64,000 nt of DNA, taken from Mesorhabditis belari. Lineage: Eukaryota > Nematoda > Chromadorea > Rhabditida > Rhabditidae. The stretch is taken from positions 664,501-728,500 of the forward strand of contig CAUEEP010000731.1 of the NCBI GenBank assembly GCA_958450365.1, in the 5' to 3' direction. The number at the start of each line of letters is the position of its first letter. Within the stretch, counting starts at the first letter, position 1. Positions 1-11,800 of the stretch are shown here, piece after piece. A program made the position numbers and the translations under genes. The notes under the pieces were generated by a model, which saw only the letters and a list, made by a program, of their open reading frames with translations, was not told the DNA's origin and made no database searches.

Positions 1-2137
1 GTGAACTAGTTTGAAACTGAGGCTTTGCACACTCTTTCCTTTCCAATTTTGGTTAACTTTGGTCAAAATTTGAAGCCAACCAAACCAAGTAGATAATCTT
101 TATAAAAACTTGCCGATGATCGAATTCTCGAGATTATATGATCGGGTGTAGGGTGCGGAAGTGGTCGTCGGCTCGTAGTCGTAGGCTTGACCGAGTGAGA
201 ACTGAAACTCGGCTCGATTTTCAATGTTAACCTTTAATTGAAAGCCGAGTTTTCAAATTCCATAAAGATTTGAGCTTTTTTGATACTTGAAAAGGTTTTC
301 TTTAACAGAAAAAGCCATTAGTAGACAGTTTCAACCTTTTTGACCCTCTTAAACTTGAAACTTGTTCTTAAAAAGCGCCCACCAATAACAAGAAGATTAG
401 GTCTTTCCCTCTCATTTTGCGATTAAAATATGGAATAATATCTGAAATTGATTTGGTTAAGTTTAAAAACAAAGATATCAAAGACAATGAATGTTTAAAA
501 ATAAGAAATGGCTTGTTAGGCTTAGGCTTTTTAGGTTTCTGGATGTTTTGAAAGAGTCGTGGAGGTCCAGTGACAAAATGTTTGTTGATTTTAATGTCAT
601 TTTATAGCAGACATTTTAGACTTGAGAATGATACGAAATAAGGATTGATTCGGCTATTCCAATCCTGGGGAAAATCTTGAACAAAGCGCTTATTCTCTGA
701 GTTTAGCTGCTGTTTTAAGTGATTCAATGGTTTGTGATGATCTAGACAAAATACAACCAGGAATTGTTTAAGGTAAGAATTGATTCCAAAAATTAGAGCA
801 TGATGATGCCCAAAGGTGGCTATTCCTTTTATTGAGTCTACCAAGACTTACAACATTCGGAAAATACAGAGAACACTAATAGTAAGGGAAAAATAAACGT
901 CTTTTTACTCAGCATTGGTAATCATTAGCGAAATTTTGATTCAAAAGCAAATCAACGAGAATTGTCCCAGACTGTACAGAAGCCAGAACCGTGAAATTTT
1001 ACCACCTCTGCCTTTGGCAATCCCATTTCCCCATGCTCACTTTCTTTACCGCCCAAAAATTCCCTTTCCCCTTCTTCAACTTTTCTTCAGTCTCACAGTT
1101 GGATACTCACTCAATTCCTTTCTTTTTTTTCACCTTTACGAGTTTTTCCTTCAGTGAAAGCCATTGCCAATCGGATGGAAAGCTTTTTAGGGCAGGGAAA
1201 GGGGGATTTCAAGAAGGATTTTGAGAAGCTGGTCATCTTTTTTGGGATTGTGTGGGAAAAGGATTTGGATAACTGTTGGATTGGATGAGTTTTTGAGTCT
1301 AATTTTGGATTCAGGCATTGGAAAATTTGAAATTTTAGAATATGACTGATGAAAAGTGGGTCAATAGCGAATTTCCGGATCTCAGTTATGGCATTTTTGT
1401 ATAAACTGAAATTTTTGGAAGGCTGAAAACATCTTTTAAACACGATTGCACTCATTATCATTTTTTTGCAATAGTTTTGTCATTCTACAAAAGATATTCA
1501 ACCTCGGCTAATCCATTGCCAAAAGGCAATATTTCCAACCAATAAGGGGACAATTTTGAAGTAATCAGAGCTTTTTTGAATCTTTGAACATCGTCAAAGA
1601 TCTTAAAAGAATCTCTTAAAAGGTTATCCACCTGACTAAACTAGTTTCTAACATTTTGTGGTATCTTTTTTGTAAGATCTTGCGATTTTTCTTCTCAAAT
1701 TGGATTTTCGGATTAAAATTTGGTGGATTCTCCCTAAAGAAAGACAGCAAAAAAAATGGGCTTTTAAACCGGTTGCTAAGTCTTCGATTTTGAAGAGACT
1801 CCAACAAATTTTGTTTCAATTTTGACAACGCAAACGTTATCTTTCCTCAACGATACACCTTTGAAGTAATTTTTTAAAATTATGATTTAAGATTAGAAGT
1901 CTAATCCATCTCTCGTAAACTATCGAGTTTTTCCGTAAATTTTGTGAGTTTCAAAATACACGATTAAATGACAGGTAATTTTCAAACAATTCTTCTTCAC
2001 GTCTTCCGTCATTCGATATAAAAATTGTACAAAATTTGAAGCAAACAGAAGTCATAAAAGGCACAATGTCATAAAATGTCAAAAATTGAACTTAAAACTC
2101 TTGAAGGGATTCATTGAAGGAAAAGGCGGAAAGCAAC
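1..2137. other. gene-free AT-rich stretch
   Basis: I see no exon with believable codon content and splice borders on either strand. The open frames here are short and low-complexity (Phe/Lys/Asn rich), as expected of AT-rich noncoding DNA. Copies of the short motif TTGAAACT or its complement occur, as throughout the left 43 kb. Confidence 0.6.
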
Positions 2138-2368
2138 TACAGTACTGGACAATGAAATATCATATTTGAAAAACGATCGCCACTTTTGCGCGTCTATAAC
2201 TCCCTTGTCTTTACCGTATTTCTAATAATATTACCATTGTGTAGCCCTTGAAAAGAGCTTTCAGAAAATGTATAACACTAATAGTTTAAACTCAAAGACA
2301 AGGAAATTACAGACGCGCGAATGTGACGATCATTTTTCAAATATGATATTTCATTGTCCAGTACTGTA
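2138..2368. mobile_element. Tc1-like MITE with ~45-bp terminal inverted repeats
   Basis: Both ends read TACAGTACTGGACAATGA inward and the inverted match continues through about 45 bp (ATATCATATTTGAAAAACGATCG) with few mismatches. The terminal TACAGT.CTGG is like the ends of nematode Tc1-family elements, and TA is available at both ends as the target duplication. At 231 bp it has no room for a transposase, so it is a non-autonomous element. Confidence 0.75.
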
Positions 2369-3276
2369 TTTCAATGGGTAAACGGTTCATGAAAATGACC
2401 GAGAATGAAAGAAAATAGATGAGAAATGGAAGAACAAGGAATTCGTCAAGCGAAAAGCACAAATTATAGCGGCCGTCTGCTTGAAAAAGAAAAGTTTTGA
2501 GGTTTTTATGTAAATTTTACGAATTTCAAAAGTTTACAGATAATTCTCAAAGAATCCTCGACGAATGGGCATTCAATATCAAAATTGTTTATCAAATCTT
2601 GAGTCCTCATGTGGCTTTTCATTCAAAAAGGTTCTTTGCCGGTTTTTTAGTAAAAACTGAAGTGAAAATCAAGCAAAATGCTGTTTTTGGAGAAACAACT
2701 AAATTGCAAAAGTTGAGTTTCATTTTTTTTCAAGGACCAAGAAGAAAGTTACTCTCTAATCCTTCTTCGCTTTACTTTAAATAAAAATAAAATTATTAGA
2801 TCTATTTGACTGAATGTTTTTCTTTTCCCAAAGAGATTTAATAAGGAAATTTCCAAGATTTGATAGATTTAATAAAATAGACTCAAGCAAATTGTTTACA
2901 GGAAGAAATTTCGAGTTTCACTTTTTTTGCGTATTGTAATGAGAAGAGTTTCACTCAATAGCGTTGCTAAAAATATTCAGATTTTAAAGAATTGTCATAT
3001 ATTAGACTTTAGAAATTTCCAGAAGATAATAGAAAGCTTTCGCCTAAATTTTTCTTTGAATTTTCACTCTATTGTTGAGTGAAACTTCGAAAATGGCATT
3101 TGAAAAGGAAAAATAATGAAATGAGAAGGGATAACTGTCGGAAGAAATCCGGAAACTCCTCAATTACAATGGCATTACTTTTCAAGAGAAAAGTCTCAAA
3201 GGAAAATGAATTTTTGGGGAAAAGGACCGGTCAGTCCTCAAAGGAGAAATTCGACAATCCCAACTTTTCCTTTCGT
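2369..3276. other. gene-free stretch with a small inverted repeat
   Basis: No supported gene. A short inverted pair is visible: GAGTTTCACTCAATAG near 2946 and CTATTGTTGAGTGAAACT near 3069, about 105 bp apart, which could fold into an imperfect stem. Open frames at 2497-2784 and 3079-3303 look like chance frames (no splice context, low complexity). Confidence 0.5.
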
Positions 3277-3417
3277 GTACTTTGTGCCTTCCGAATCCCG
3301 TAAACACCCCATTTCTGGCGTACTCAATTCATTTTCTCTTTTGGCATCAAATCTTTGCTGTGAGGAGGAAATGGAAGAATTAAGTGTGTTTACGGGATTT
3401 GAGAGAGCTCAATGTAC
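3277..3417. mobile_element. Family A palindromic element, copy 1
   Basis: Family A is a hairpin mini-element of about 150 bp. Its arms run GTACTTTGTGC, then TCCCGTAAACACCCCC, TTTCTGGCGCACTCAATTC and TTCCATTTCCCC, with a short loop often containing CAGCAACGATTTGATGTCA. This copy keeps both arms; the right arm ends in ATGTAC. No coding capacity. Confidence 0.85.
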
Positions 3418-3803
3418 GTGGAAAGAATGGGCAAGCATTGATTTTCCGTTTGTCCCTTTATATCCCTTGAATTTGAAACTTGGGGTTTTTTATTACGAGA
3501 ATCCAAAACCAGAAACACTTTAAAAAGTTTTCGTTTCAATTTTGAGTGAAAAGCTAAACATGAATGCTAAAGGCGATTCGTAGTTTTTGTAAAACGTTAA
3601 TGCTATTCAAAGACTTGAAATCAAGCTCAGGCTTTAGATTTTTTTTTAAAGTTTCATTTTTTGGAGAACCAACGCAGCTCAGCGAACCGTAATTATGAAG
3701 GGAAACAGATTCGAGTTCGAAATTGAATGTTTCATGTTTAGCTGCATTAATGCAGCTAAAGATCACCTATCATATTCACTCTAGCAATGCTAGCAAATGT
3801 ATT

Positions 3804-4092
3804 ACCGTATTTACTCTATTAATGGGGTCCTCTCTAATATTGGTAACGAAAGTGATACATCAATTGTTGATCTCTTGGATTAGTTCTTTTACTGTTTGTT
3901 AATGTTTTGTTACGGTTAAAGCTAAATAAAATATGAAGCCAAACTTGTTTTGTCAAGAATTTCGGAGAAAAATTGATATCTTTTCAATTTAAAACTTTGG
4001 TTTTATGTTCTTTTAAATTTCTCTAATAGTGGGGTCGTCTGGAAGGGGATTGAAAAAATAGTGGGGGACCCCACTAATAGAGTAAATACGGT
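3804..4092. repeat. Palindromic element with TACCGTATTTACTC ends
   Basis: The left end reads ACCGTATTTACTCTATTA then ATGGGGTCC; the right end is its reverse complement (GGACCCCACTAATAGAG then TAAATACGGT). About 230 bp of unrelated AT-rich DNA lies between. This has the form of a MITE or solo inverted repeat. The ACCGTATTT core recurs at the ends of the palindrome at 43,993-44,457. Confidence 0.75.
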
Positions 4093-4141
4093 ATTTTGGT
4101 TAGTTTTCTAAAGCTAAAACTAAAACATTCGTTCTTCTCCA

Positions 4142-4329
4142 ATCCATTTTCTAAAACGTCTCCCCTTTCTCCTTTCTACCGTAATCTTGTCTCTATTTTT
4201 ACCCAATCTATCCACTTTTTGTATCTTTTCATATTCTTTGTGAATCCTCACAGAATTAGACAAAAAAATGGATAAAAATAGAGACAAGACTATGATAGTT
4301 GAGAAAAGCGCACGTTTTAGAAAACGGAT
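4142..4329. mobile_element. Family B palindromic element, copy 1
   Basis: Family B is a near-complete palindrome of about 190 bp. Its left arm reads TTTCTAAAACGTGTCCCC, CTACCGTAATCTTGTCTC, CCAATCTATCCACTTTTTG, then a centre CTTTCGATATCC.TTGTGA, and back through the complement. This copy has both arms, somewhat diverged, ending AGAAAACGGAT. Confidence 0.85.
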
Positions 4330-6227
4330 TATGTTAAATATTGTAATCGTTTTTTGCACTATTACTTACATCCCCTCCAAGTTCTCCATTTCTACCGTAA
4401 TCTTGAATCGACTTGAAGATTTAATTATTGAAATCCAGACTGAAAAGGTCTATCGGATGCATTATCCGAACGAATCCCTGGGAGAGTTCTTTTCCCTTAT
4501 TAGCTCTGAATTTGAAACTTCCTTGAGGCAGGCTGGGGATTTGTTTGGAGAAAAGGGAATGAAATTCCAGGTTTCAATCCAATGAACACACGGCGATACC
4601 TCTGGAATCTGGTTGAAGCTCGTCAGGATGGTTTATCACACTTTTTGACTGGATCGAATAAATCAAATGTGTTATTATTCATATATTTGTCAAATTCTTG
4701 CGCATACCAATAATTTGACTCTCATCTTTTCTTAAAATCCGAAAATTTGACGGTTTTGCAATGATAAATTTGACATTTGGCGGTATACCTAAACTTCTAA
4801 AGGAAAACCAAAGCTTTTGAAATCTTGGATCCGCATCATCTTTCAAGTTTTAGGATCTCTTTCCTTTTCGGGGTTTATTCAATTCCATTAGTAGGTCCAT
4901 TCCTTTATTGGATAGCTTCCGCCCGATCCGATGCCAAGAAAAGAAAAGAAAAGAAAATGGAGAAGAAATGAGATGAGAAAAGAATCGAATTGTCTGAGTT
5001 TCAAAGAGAAACTAAATATGTGAGGAGAATGGGAGAAGGGAAGAGATGTCCAATAAGAATTGAGTCATCGCCGGAATGGGTGACCCAGAAAAAGTTTTAT
5101 TCTTCCATTGTATCACTGGAAATTTTGTGTCGAGATGTGGTTTGACTCTTTATTCAAAAACTGATCTTTCTTCACTGAGAATTTCATTTGTGTTGCGTAG
5201 CGTTAGAGAATAGCATCAATTTTGTAATTGTGTCATTGGAGGGAGTAATAAATCCGTAAAGAATGAAAAAAGGCCGCTAACTTTGAAACTCAATTTTTTT
5301 TATCTCGAATGCCCCATTCTCGGGAATCGTTTTAGTTTTAGGTCAAAAGGTTGTTCTTTATGTTTTTTTAATCAATCAATGATTCTAACTGTATGTTTTC
5401 TCAATAATAAACTTTTAATTTCCCTATGAATAAGTTAAAGCCAAAATTTTTAGTCATTTCGTTCAACATTACTCAAAAACTTGAAATGATACGAAAAAAA
5501 TTGAGGAATAGCCTTAATTTTTCCATATTTCACAAGCTTTTTCAAGGTTAATTCGTTCTTGAAATGAACTTTATAAAAACTTAGTTCCCAAAATCGAAAA
5601 ACTGTGCACAAAGTCGATGAGTAAGTCGAAATTGCAATTTGAAGCGTTTGTTGTTTTTCCTTTTGAAATTAGCTTTGAGTTTTCAAATCTCCCTCCCATC
5701 AACTTGAAACTTTGAAATTTTCAGCAACTTAATTTATTCTCGAGTTCTTTTTGTCTTTGAGATAATATTTTTTGGTGCCAAATTTCCCCATGAACTAATT
5801 GGAATCCCGAAGCATTGCAATGATCCTTTTTGCCTCTCTTTCCAATGAGATGAGCCTCATTGAGTATGGGTGTGAAGTGTTTATGACAGCCTTTCATTTC
5901 ATCCAAAGATACATCCCTTCAAGTGACCGGATACTCGTTATTTCAAACTGAATATTTTCACTTTGGTTTGGTTTTGTCAAATATTTGCTTCTTATGAATT
6001 CTTGATGTCGTTCTTGATGTAAACTTGTGCAAATTTGTGCATGCAGCCCGTGTCATGCACTTCATCAATCAAATTTCCATTTTAGCTAGTTGGTTGCTCA
6101 ATTTCCATTAAAAAAGGTTCAGAAGATTAAAAATTAAAAGCACGAAGATTAATTTTGAGGGATCCACAGAGATACTAAATATTTTGAAACTATATTTTTG
6201 CATTTTTTCCTAATTATTTCTCTAGAT
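4330..6227. other. gene-free stretch
   Basis: Nothing coding is supported. The interval is AT-rich with homopolymer runs and repeated TTGAAACT motifs. Frames such as 4268-4585 mostly read through family B and its flank. Confidence 0.55.
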
Positions 6228-6377
6228 GTCCTTTGTGCTCCCTCCAAATCCCGTAAACACCCCCTTTCTGGCGCACCAAATTCTTCCATTTCCCCTCGCG
6301 AAACCTGTTGCTGTGAGGGAAAATTGGAAGAACTGTGTACGCCAGAAAGGGGATGAGTTTCGAAGGGCACAACGTAC
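6228..6377. mobile_element. Family A palindromic element, copy 2
   Basis: Both arms of the family A consensus are present (CCCGTAAACACCCCCTTTC on the left; GCCAGAAAGGGGATGAG on the right), with the outer ends GTCCTTTGTGCTC and GGGCACAACGTAC. The right arm is diverged in the stretch where other copies have GTGTTTACGGG. Confidence 0.85.
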
Positions 6378-7382
6378 GTGAAAGGAAAGACTCAAGTTTC
6401 AATTTTGGCGCCGTGATATCTCACTGTCTTAGCCTAGTTTAACCCTCATAGGTCGCTCCAGAGCTCCAAAAAGCAAAAAAGCCAAAGAAGCAAAAAGGAC
6501 AGTAGACAGTGATGAATTGTTGGGGAAAGGGGGTGTTCTCCATTAAGAAAAGGACAGATTGGCCCGCAATGAGTAGAGAAATTCGTGTGTAATAATCGCA
6601 AATCCACACTTTCGAGTGGTCAGTTGTAGACTCGAAACGGGCAAATGCCCCACTTTTTTGCAATACCACAATTTTATGAGCTTATAACTCATTTTTTTAT
6701 ACTAATAAAGCCTTTTTTTAATAGTTTTTGGGACTTTCAAGATATTTTCGTTGTCGTTGAGAAAATCAACATTAATTCTTTGAGCAATAGATTCAGACTG
6801 TTCAAATTGAAACCATAAATTGTAAACGCTTGCTTTGAACTTTATGAAGTTGAACTAACGATTTGCAAGTCAAATAAACGATTCGAACCAAGCATTACCC
6901 GTATTTTCCAACTTTTCCATCTTAACACATCCACGACGGTGAAATTTTGGCGTAACCGCGTACAGCCACGTATTCGTTAAATGTTTTACTGATAATTTGA
7001 TGAAACTTCAAAGATAAGCTAAACTATTATAGTTATTCGATAGCCCTGAATCTCCTCTTCAAAACTAGTACAAATTTCCCGAGAACTTTCAAGGAATAAT
7101 AACAAAAGTCCTTAAAAACTTGAGTTGACACCAAAAATAATTGTCATAAATGTGTTAAGACTCTTCTAGGTAGCTGCGTGCAATTTGAGCCTGCTTTTAA
7201 GATTTATTTTTGATACTGAGTCAAGCATAACATTAATCCTTCATGCAGTTGATTTGGCTTCTTTAAGTTCAAACAACATATCATCTTTGCAATTGTCTTG
7301 TTTCAAAGTTAGTAAAGTTGCTGGACTAGTTGTGAGACCAATTAATAAATGTTCTTAGTTCTTCAATAAATTTTTCTTACGG
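6378..7382. other. gene-free stretch
   Basis: No exon-like segment found. The frame at 6439-6669 on the minus strand lacks splice context and hom­ology that I recognise. Confidence 0.5.
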
Positions 7383-7567
7383 AGTTTTCTAAAACATGTC
7401 CCCTATCTCTTTCTACCGTAATCCAGTCTCTATCTTTATCTATCTACTTTTAGTATCTTTCGATATTCTTTGTGAATCCTTAATCAGAAAAAAAGTGGAT
7501 AGATTCGATAAAAATAGAAACAAGATTACGGTAGAAAGGCGGAAGGGGACACGTTTTAGGAAAACGT
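7383..7567. mobile_element. Family B palindromic element, copy 2
   Basis: A full palindromic copy: left arm TTTTCTAAAACATGTCCCC with TCTACCGTAATCCAGTC, right arm AAACAAGATTACGGTAGAAA and GGGGACACGTTTTAGG. The centre is CTTTCGATATTCTTTGTGA. Confidence 0.85.
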
Positions 7568-8049
7568 TTTAAGGAGCTCTGCTTTGAAGTTGATGTCTCA
7601 ACAAATCGGAAATCCAAGAATTCGAAATTCAGTGACTCATCGGCTGGCTAGTTATCCTCCACATCCAAACTAGGGCCCCCCTAAATTTCTCTTGAATGTG
7701 CCGTCCTTCTCTCCTTCTTCCCACAAATGGATCTTTCCCCATTCAGCCGACGATCCCCCCGCTTTGGATATTCATGACCCTATAAATAGTGGGTCAAAAA
7801 GGAATAGAAAAAGCAGTGAATCCGCTAAATTCTCTTGAAAGCTATTTTTCTGTATTTTGATTTGATTTGGTACTTTAAGCTATAAAAACTACTTTGATTA
7901 GGTTTCATTCTGCGCACGAAATCGATTGCCAAGACATCAAGACAACAAAATATGATTAAATCTGAATATTTCCTTCAGTCCTTATCAACTTTGCAACCTA
8001 CTTTTCACAAAGGGAAAGCTAATTTCAACTAGACAACTAAAAGAATCTT

Positions 8050-8700
8050 ATTTCAAAGAAGTCATTAAAATGATAAGAAGACGTTTACTTTGGCTCTCAT
8101 CTTTGAACTTTTTACCACGTAAGAAATCCTTTAGCGATAAGAACCAAATAATAATCGGAAGGGGCAACATCCGGAGAATACGGTGCATGAGGAAGGAAGG
8201 TTGTTCTTCACAAAATCGGTCGATATTTCTGTTTTGTGGGATCTTGCCAACCATATCGGCACTCACTCCACAAATGGTGTCCGCTTTCTTTTGGCTTCGA
8301 TTGTTTCTGACATTTTGTAAGGGATTTGGAGTTGTTTTCCCCAATTTCTTCCCACATTACGCAGCCATCACCACACAGTCATTCGTTCACAGTAACTTCC
8401 AGCCAATTTTCCGGTTGATCCATCCGGGTTTCGCAGGAGTCGGTGCCTCAGAATCGATGAATCCACTTTCCGGGGTTGACCGCTTCCGCTTTTCCGTTTG
8501 ACCCTCGTGTTGCCCGTCTTGAATTTGTGAAACTATTCCTGTGCAGTACTCTTTCCAACAATTTTGTTGCCCTAAAATTGATTGATTTCTCGTACTGCTT
8601 TGATCGCTGAAAGTCCTCTTGCAAATCGTTGGAGCAGTAGGGATTTCTTCTTGGATTTCTTCTCGAGTTGGTATCATTCGATCGACTGCAACTCTTCTCG
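8050..8700 (-). pseudogene. degenerate mariner-family transposase
   Basis: Read on the minus strand in shifting frames, this stretch recalls a Tc1/mariner-superfamily (mariner-type) transposase. Around 8,620-8,480 is the DNA-binding half: AIKAVREINQF, then GNKIVGKSTAQE, then HKFKTG.TRVKR and SGSGQPRKVD, the usual 'STAQ.WF..F..G....ED..RSGRP' region with TAG stops at two places. Around 8,370-8,270 the second HTH and linker follow (RMTVWWWLRNVGRNWGK). Near 8,175-8,120 is the C-terminal signature HAPYSPDVAPSDYYLV, followed in another frame by FLRGKKFKDE. The middle with the first two catalytic Asp residues is not recognisable, so the copy is deleted, frameshifted and dead. Terminal inverted repeats were not located. 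A 143-codon plus-strand frame over the same bases is only its antisense shadow. Confidence 0.8.
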
Positions 8701-8709
8701 TGTCAATAC

Positions 8710-10221
8710 CTAAAAATGAATGTTTCTGCTAGAAAGAAGAAAGTTTTAGCATGGAAAAGAAAAAAAGATAAATACAAAGCCTTTTGTTGTGAGCAAGTAT
8801 TGATCAAAAAGAAATCTGAGTTTTTATGGGATAACCTAATAAAACTCAAACGATCTGAGATCCTCCTCTAGACTTACTTCCCATTAGAGAGACACGAATT
8901 TTCATTTCAGTTTTATTCCTCGAATCGTGTTTCCCTTTGACAATAAAATGGTGTCTTTTAAAGTCTTTGCAACGAAAAATCGGGCTCTCTTTTTATTTGC
9001 CTTTATTTGTCGATTTCGAGGAGTGGGTTTTTCGAGTTTTCGAGTGCATTCACACCCTTTCCATTCACGTTTCGCCTTTCTTTTCAGCCTTTTCAATGAA
9101 TCCACCAATTTCTCGCATATTGACCACACCTTTTTGGGGTATTTCCTAAAGAAATTGGGTCTGGATTTTGAGATTTCTTGAGACTTTTGTTTTTTGAAAC
9201 TGTTGAAGCCTTAAAATTTCAGATTTCTTAGGAAATTTACCGTATTGAAAGGAAAGACTATTGAAAAGCATTGTTTCAAAGCAATCCGAGGGGAAACATA
9301 AAAATCAACTTTCAAAATGCTTTTATTCTCGTCTAATTCATGATTTTTAATCAATCATTAAATTTTTGCTTTTAAAAAAGCCGAAAGATTTCATTTGTCG
9401 GTCATTGAAGCTTTTTGGAAGGCAAAAACTTCTCAAAATTTCCTCCTAACGAACCATTTGAAAGGAAAAACTAAAATCAGATTTAAACCTATTCGCCTTC
9501 CAGCTAAACTTGTAATCTTTAATAGGCGTTTGGAGAGAAAAACAAGAAACAACATATTCAGTTTGAGTTCAAATCTTTAGTTTCGTTTCATTCGTTTTTG
9601 ACAATTGGAAATCCCGCTAAAAAACTATCACAAATAATAATAATATCTGATAAACGAGCAAAAGCATTTCACAAATCGCACTAAAGCAACTCTCATGAAA
9701 AGCAGCCGATTCTTTCTAGACTCATTTACTTTAAAATTTCCTTCTCAGCCAGCAGGAATCCAATGTTTCAAATTTTTTCTTATTCAAGCCAATCTGAGAA
9801 CGTTAGTTTAAAGAACGTTTTAATTCATTCAATTCATTAAAAGAAAATTCATTCAATTTTATATTCACAGCAACGGGAAATTTATGATCTAAAGACAGCG
9901 CGCGTTTATTAACCAATCTGTTTTACTTTGAAGGGCCAACTGTTTGAAACCCGCAAAGTGTTAGCTTCTAAAGTCCATTTTAATGACCTAATCTCACTAC
10001 AGTGCCCTGGAATTATAGTAGTTAGCGACTCAATATCTTTCTTGATTTTTGGGTTCTTTCTATTTCTTTCCATCTTTCTCCAGTTTCTCCAGGGAGTTGT
10101 AAGCGATCGACATGCGAGATTATTCTTTTACGACCACGCACTTCCCAACACGAGACACTCAGGGGCGGGCTAATTGGGTTCAGAAATAGAAATTTGTTTT
10201 CTTAAATTTGAAACTCTTGGA
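8710..10221. other. gene-free stretch
   Basis: No supported gene. The only pattern noted is CTCACTACAGTGCCCTGG near 10,004, which resembles one end of the small inverted-repeat element at 17,461-17,570. Overlapping frames at 8,902-9,181 on both strands look like chance frames. Confidence 0.5.
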
Positions 10222-10993
10222 ATCGGCTTTTCTAAAAGTGTCCCCTTTCCTCTTTCCCCATAATCTTGCCTCTATTAGATTGTAAACTAAATAACCGAAC
10301 TTTTTGGAAGAAAAATGGGTTTTAAAAATGATGGCTAAACCAAATGAGATCTAGTTTTTAACATTCGAAAGATATATCTTTTCTCAACAAAATACCTTTT
10401 GAGAGATGCTCTAAATTTGGCTGTAACTATTTGAAAACACTGCCACAAATTGCCACAAATTCGACATCCTGTTAAACTAAAACCACCCGAAATGCCTCCA
10501 AGATTTGTTGAAAGTTAAAACCGGCATGAACGAATGAAAGTTTCAAGTTAAGTGAAAAAAACTCGGTGAAATGCACCGTCAATAGTCATGTCAATAGGAA
10601 TTTAAATTAATTTTTTGGTTTTGAAAAGTACCACATTGGTCTTTCGATCTTTCATCTTTCGATATCCTTTGTGAACACTCACAGACTCTCACAAAAAGCG
10701 GATAGATTTGATTAAAAATTAATTTAAGTAATTAATTTAATTTTAATTGATTTAAATTCCTCACGTCATGGATATTGACGGCGCATTTCACCGAGTTTTT
10801 CTGCTTAACTTGAAACTTTCATTCGTTCATGCCGGTTTTAACTTGCAACAAACCTTGGAGGCATTTCGGGTGGTTTTAGTTTAACAGGATGTCGAATTGT
10901 GGCGATTTGTGGCAGTGTTTTCAAATAGTTACAATTAATTAAAGACAAGATTACGGAAGAAAGGGAAAAGGGGACACGTTTCACGGAAACGGA
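10222..10993. mobile_element. Family B palindrome with matching insertions in both arms
   Basis: The outer ends are family B arms: TTTTCTAAAAGTGTCCCC.. with CATAATCTTGCCTCTATT on the left (10,222-10,279) and AAGACAAGATTACGG..GGGGACACGTTTC on the right (10,940-10,990). The family B centre, CTTTCGATATCCTTTGTGA, is at 10,655-10,715. Between each arm and the centre lies one copy of a roughly 190-bp sequence in opposite orientation (10,425-10,620 and 10,720-10,935; shared parts include ACAAATTCGACATCCTG, TTCATGCCGG complement and GGTGAAATGC). The left side has about 150 bp more than the right (10,280-10,425). The result is a ~770-bp palindrome with a ~1:1 mirrored insertion. Confidence 0.75.
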
Positions 10994-11651
10994 TTTGTTG
11001 ATCGTACGTTCCGATCAACTCGTTGACATACTGTATAAAAGATCAGCCTGAACCTCGTTCACAATGTCTAAGCTAATCGAATTTTATTTAGAATTCAGTT
11101 TCTTTTCTTCAAATTGATGATTCTTTCTGAAGAGTTAACAATAAGAAAGTTTCAATTTAGTCTATTTTCTTCGAAACTGGACAATTTAATGGTGCTGACG
11201 GCTTAGAGAATTTAAATTGCATTTAAATTGCTCAAAGCCAGGATAATATTCCTAAACATTGTCTCTATCATTTAATAAATTACTTTATTCCAAAAGAAAT
11301 GCGGAAATTTCATCTGGAAATGCTTTCAGAGTGGTCAAATGGGCATAAATAAGGAGTTGAGGGAGTTGTGGGAATGGGTGGAGGGAATGGGGTGGAGGGG
11401 AGGGCAGGAAAAGGAAATGAGTGCCGTCTGTTGCGCCATATTCCCCGGGCAGTGTTCCTCGTTTTGCATTTGGAGGGCGATTCTGGTACATATTTGCATT
11501 AGTAAATCTTTTAAATCTTTTAACCGAAAGCACCCAGAATATCATAGCTTTATGGCCAATAATTTTTTTCGAAAATTTGATGTTACAACTTTCATAGAAT
11601 CTTTTTCAGATTCTTTTAATTTCCACGTGTCACTTTTTTTGGACATTTATT
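10994..11651. other. gene-free stretch, weak ORF
   Basis: A minus-strand frame at 11,285-11,545 (86 codons) contains a Pro/His-rich stretch and ends in GAATAAAG, which resembles a poly(A) signal overlapping the stop. No splice partner or family could be recognised, so I do not call it a gene. Confidence 0.4.
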
Positions 11652-11800
11652 TCAGACAAACTACCGTAATCCAGGCGACATTTTTCTTTTGATTAGCCCA
11701 ATTTTGGTATCATTCGATGAGGGAATCACAAAGCTCAGTCAAGGATACCAAAATTAGGCTCATCGAATGTGAATCTACGATGGATTGCGGTAGGTTGTCT
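11652..11800. repeat. Family D palindromic element, copy 1
   Basis: Family D is a palindrome of about 150-215 bp. Arms run AACTACCGTAATCCA (with flanking GACAA or TCTAGATAA) inward to a centre that reads TTTTGGTATCATTCGATGAG, a CACAA.GCTCA linker, and GATACCAAAATTAGGCT. This copy has ACAAACTACCGTAATCCAGG on the left and GATTGCGGTAGGTTGTCT on the right. Confidence 0.8.

Noticed and set aside
8070..8501. 143-codon plus-strand frame
   Set aside because: It is the antisense of the mariner transposase relic; the recognisable motifs are on the minus strand.
8131..8709. Three phase-compatible minus-strand 'exons' that could be joined into a gene
   Set aside because: The joins work by chance: the underlying DNA is a frameshifted mariner transposase, and the motifs are found in other frames of the same bases.
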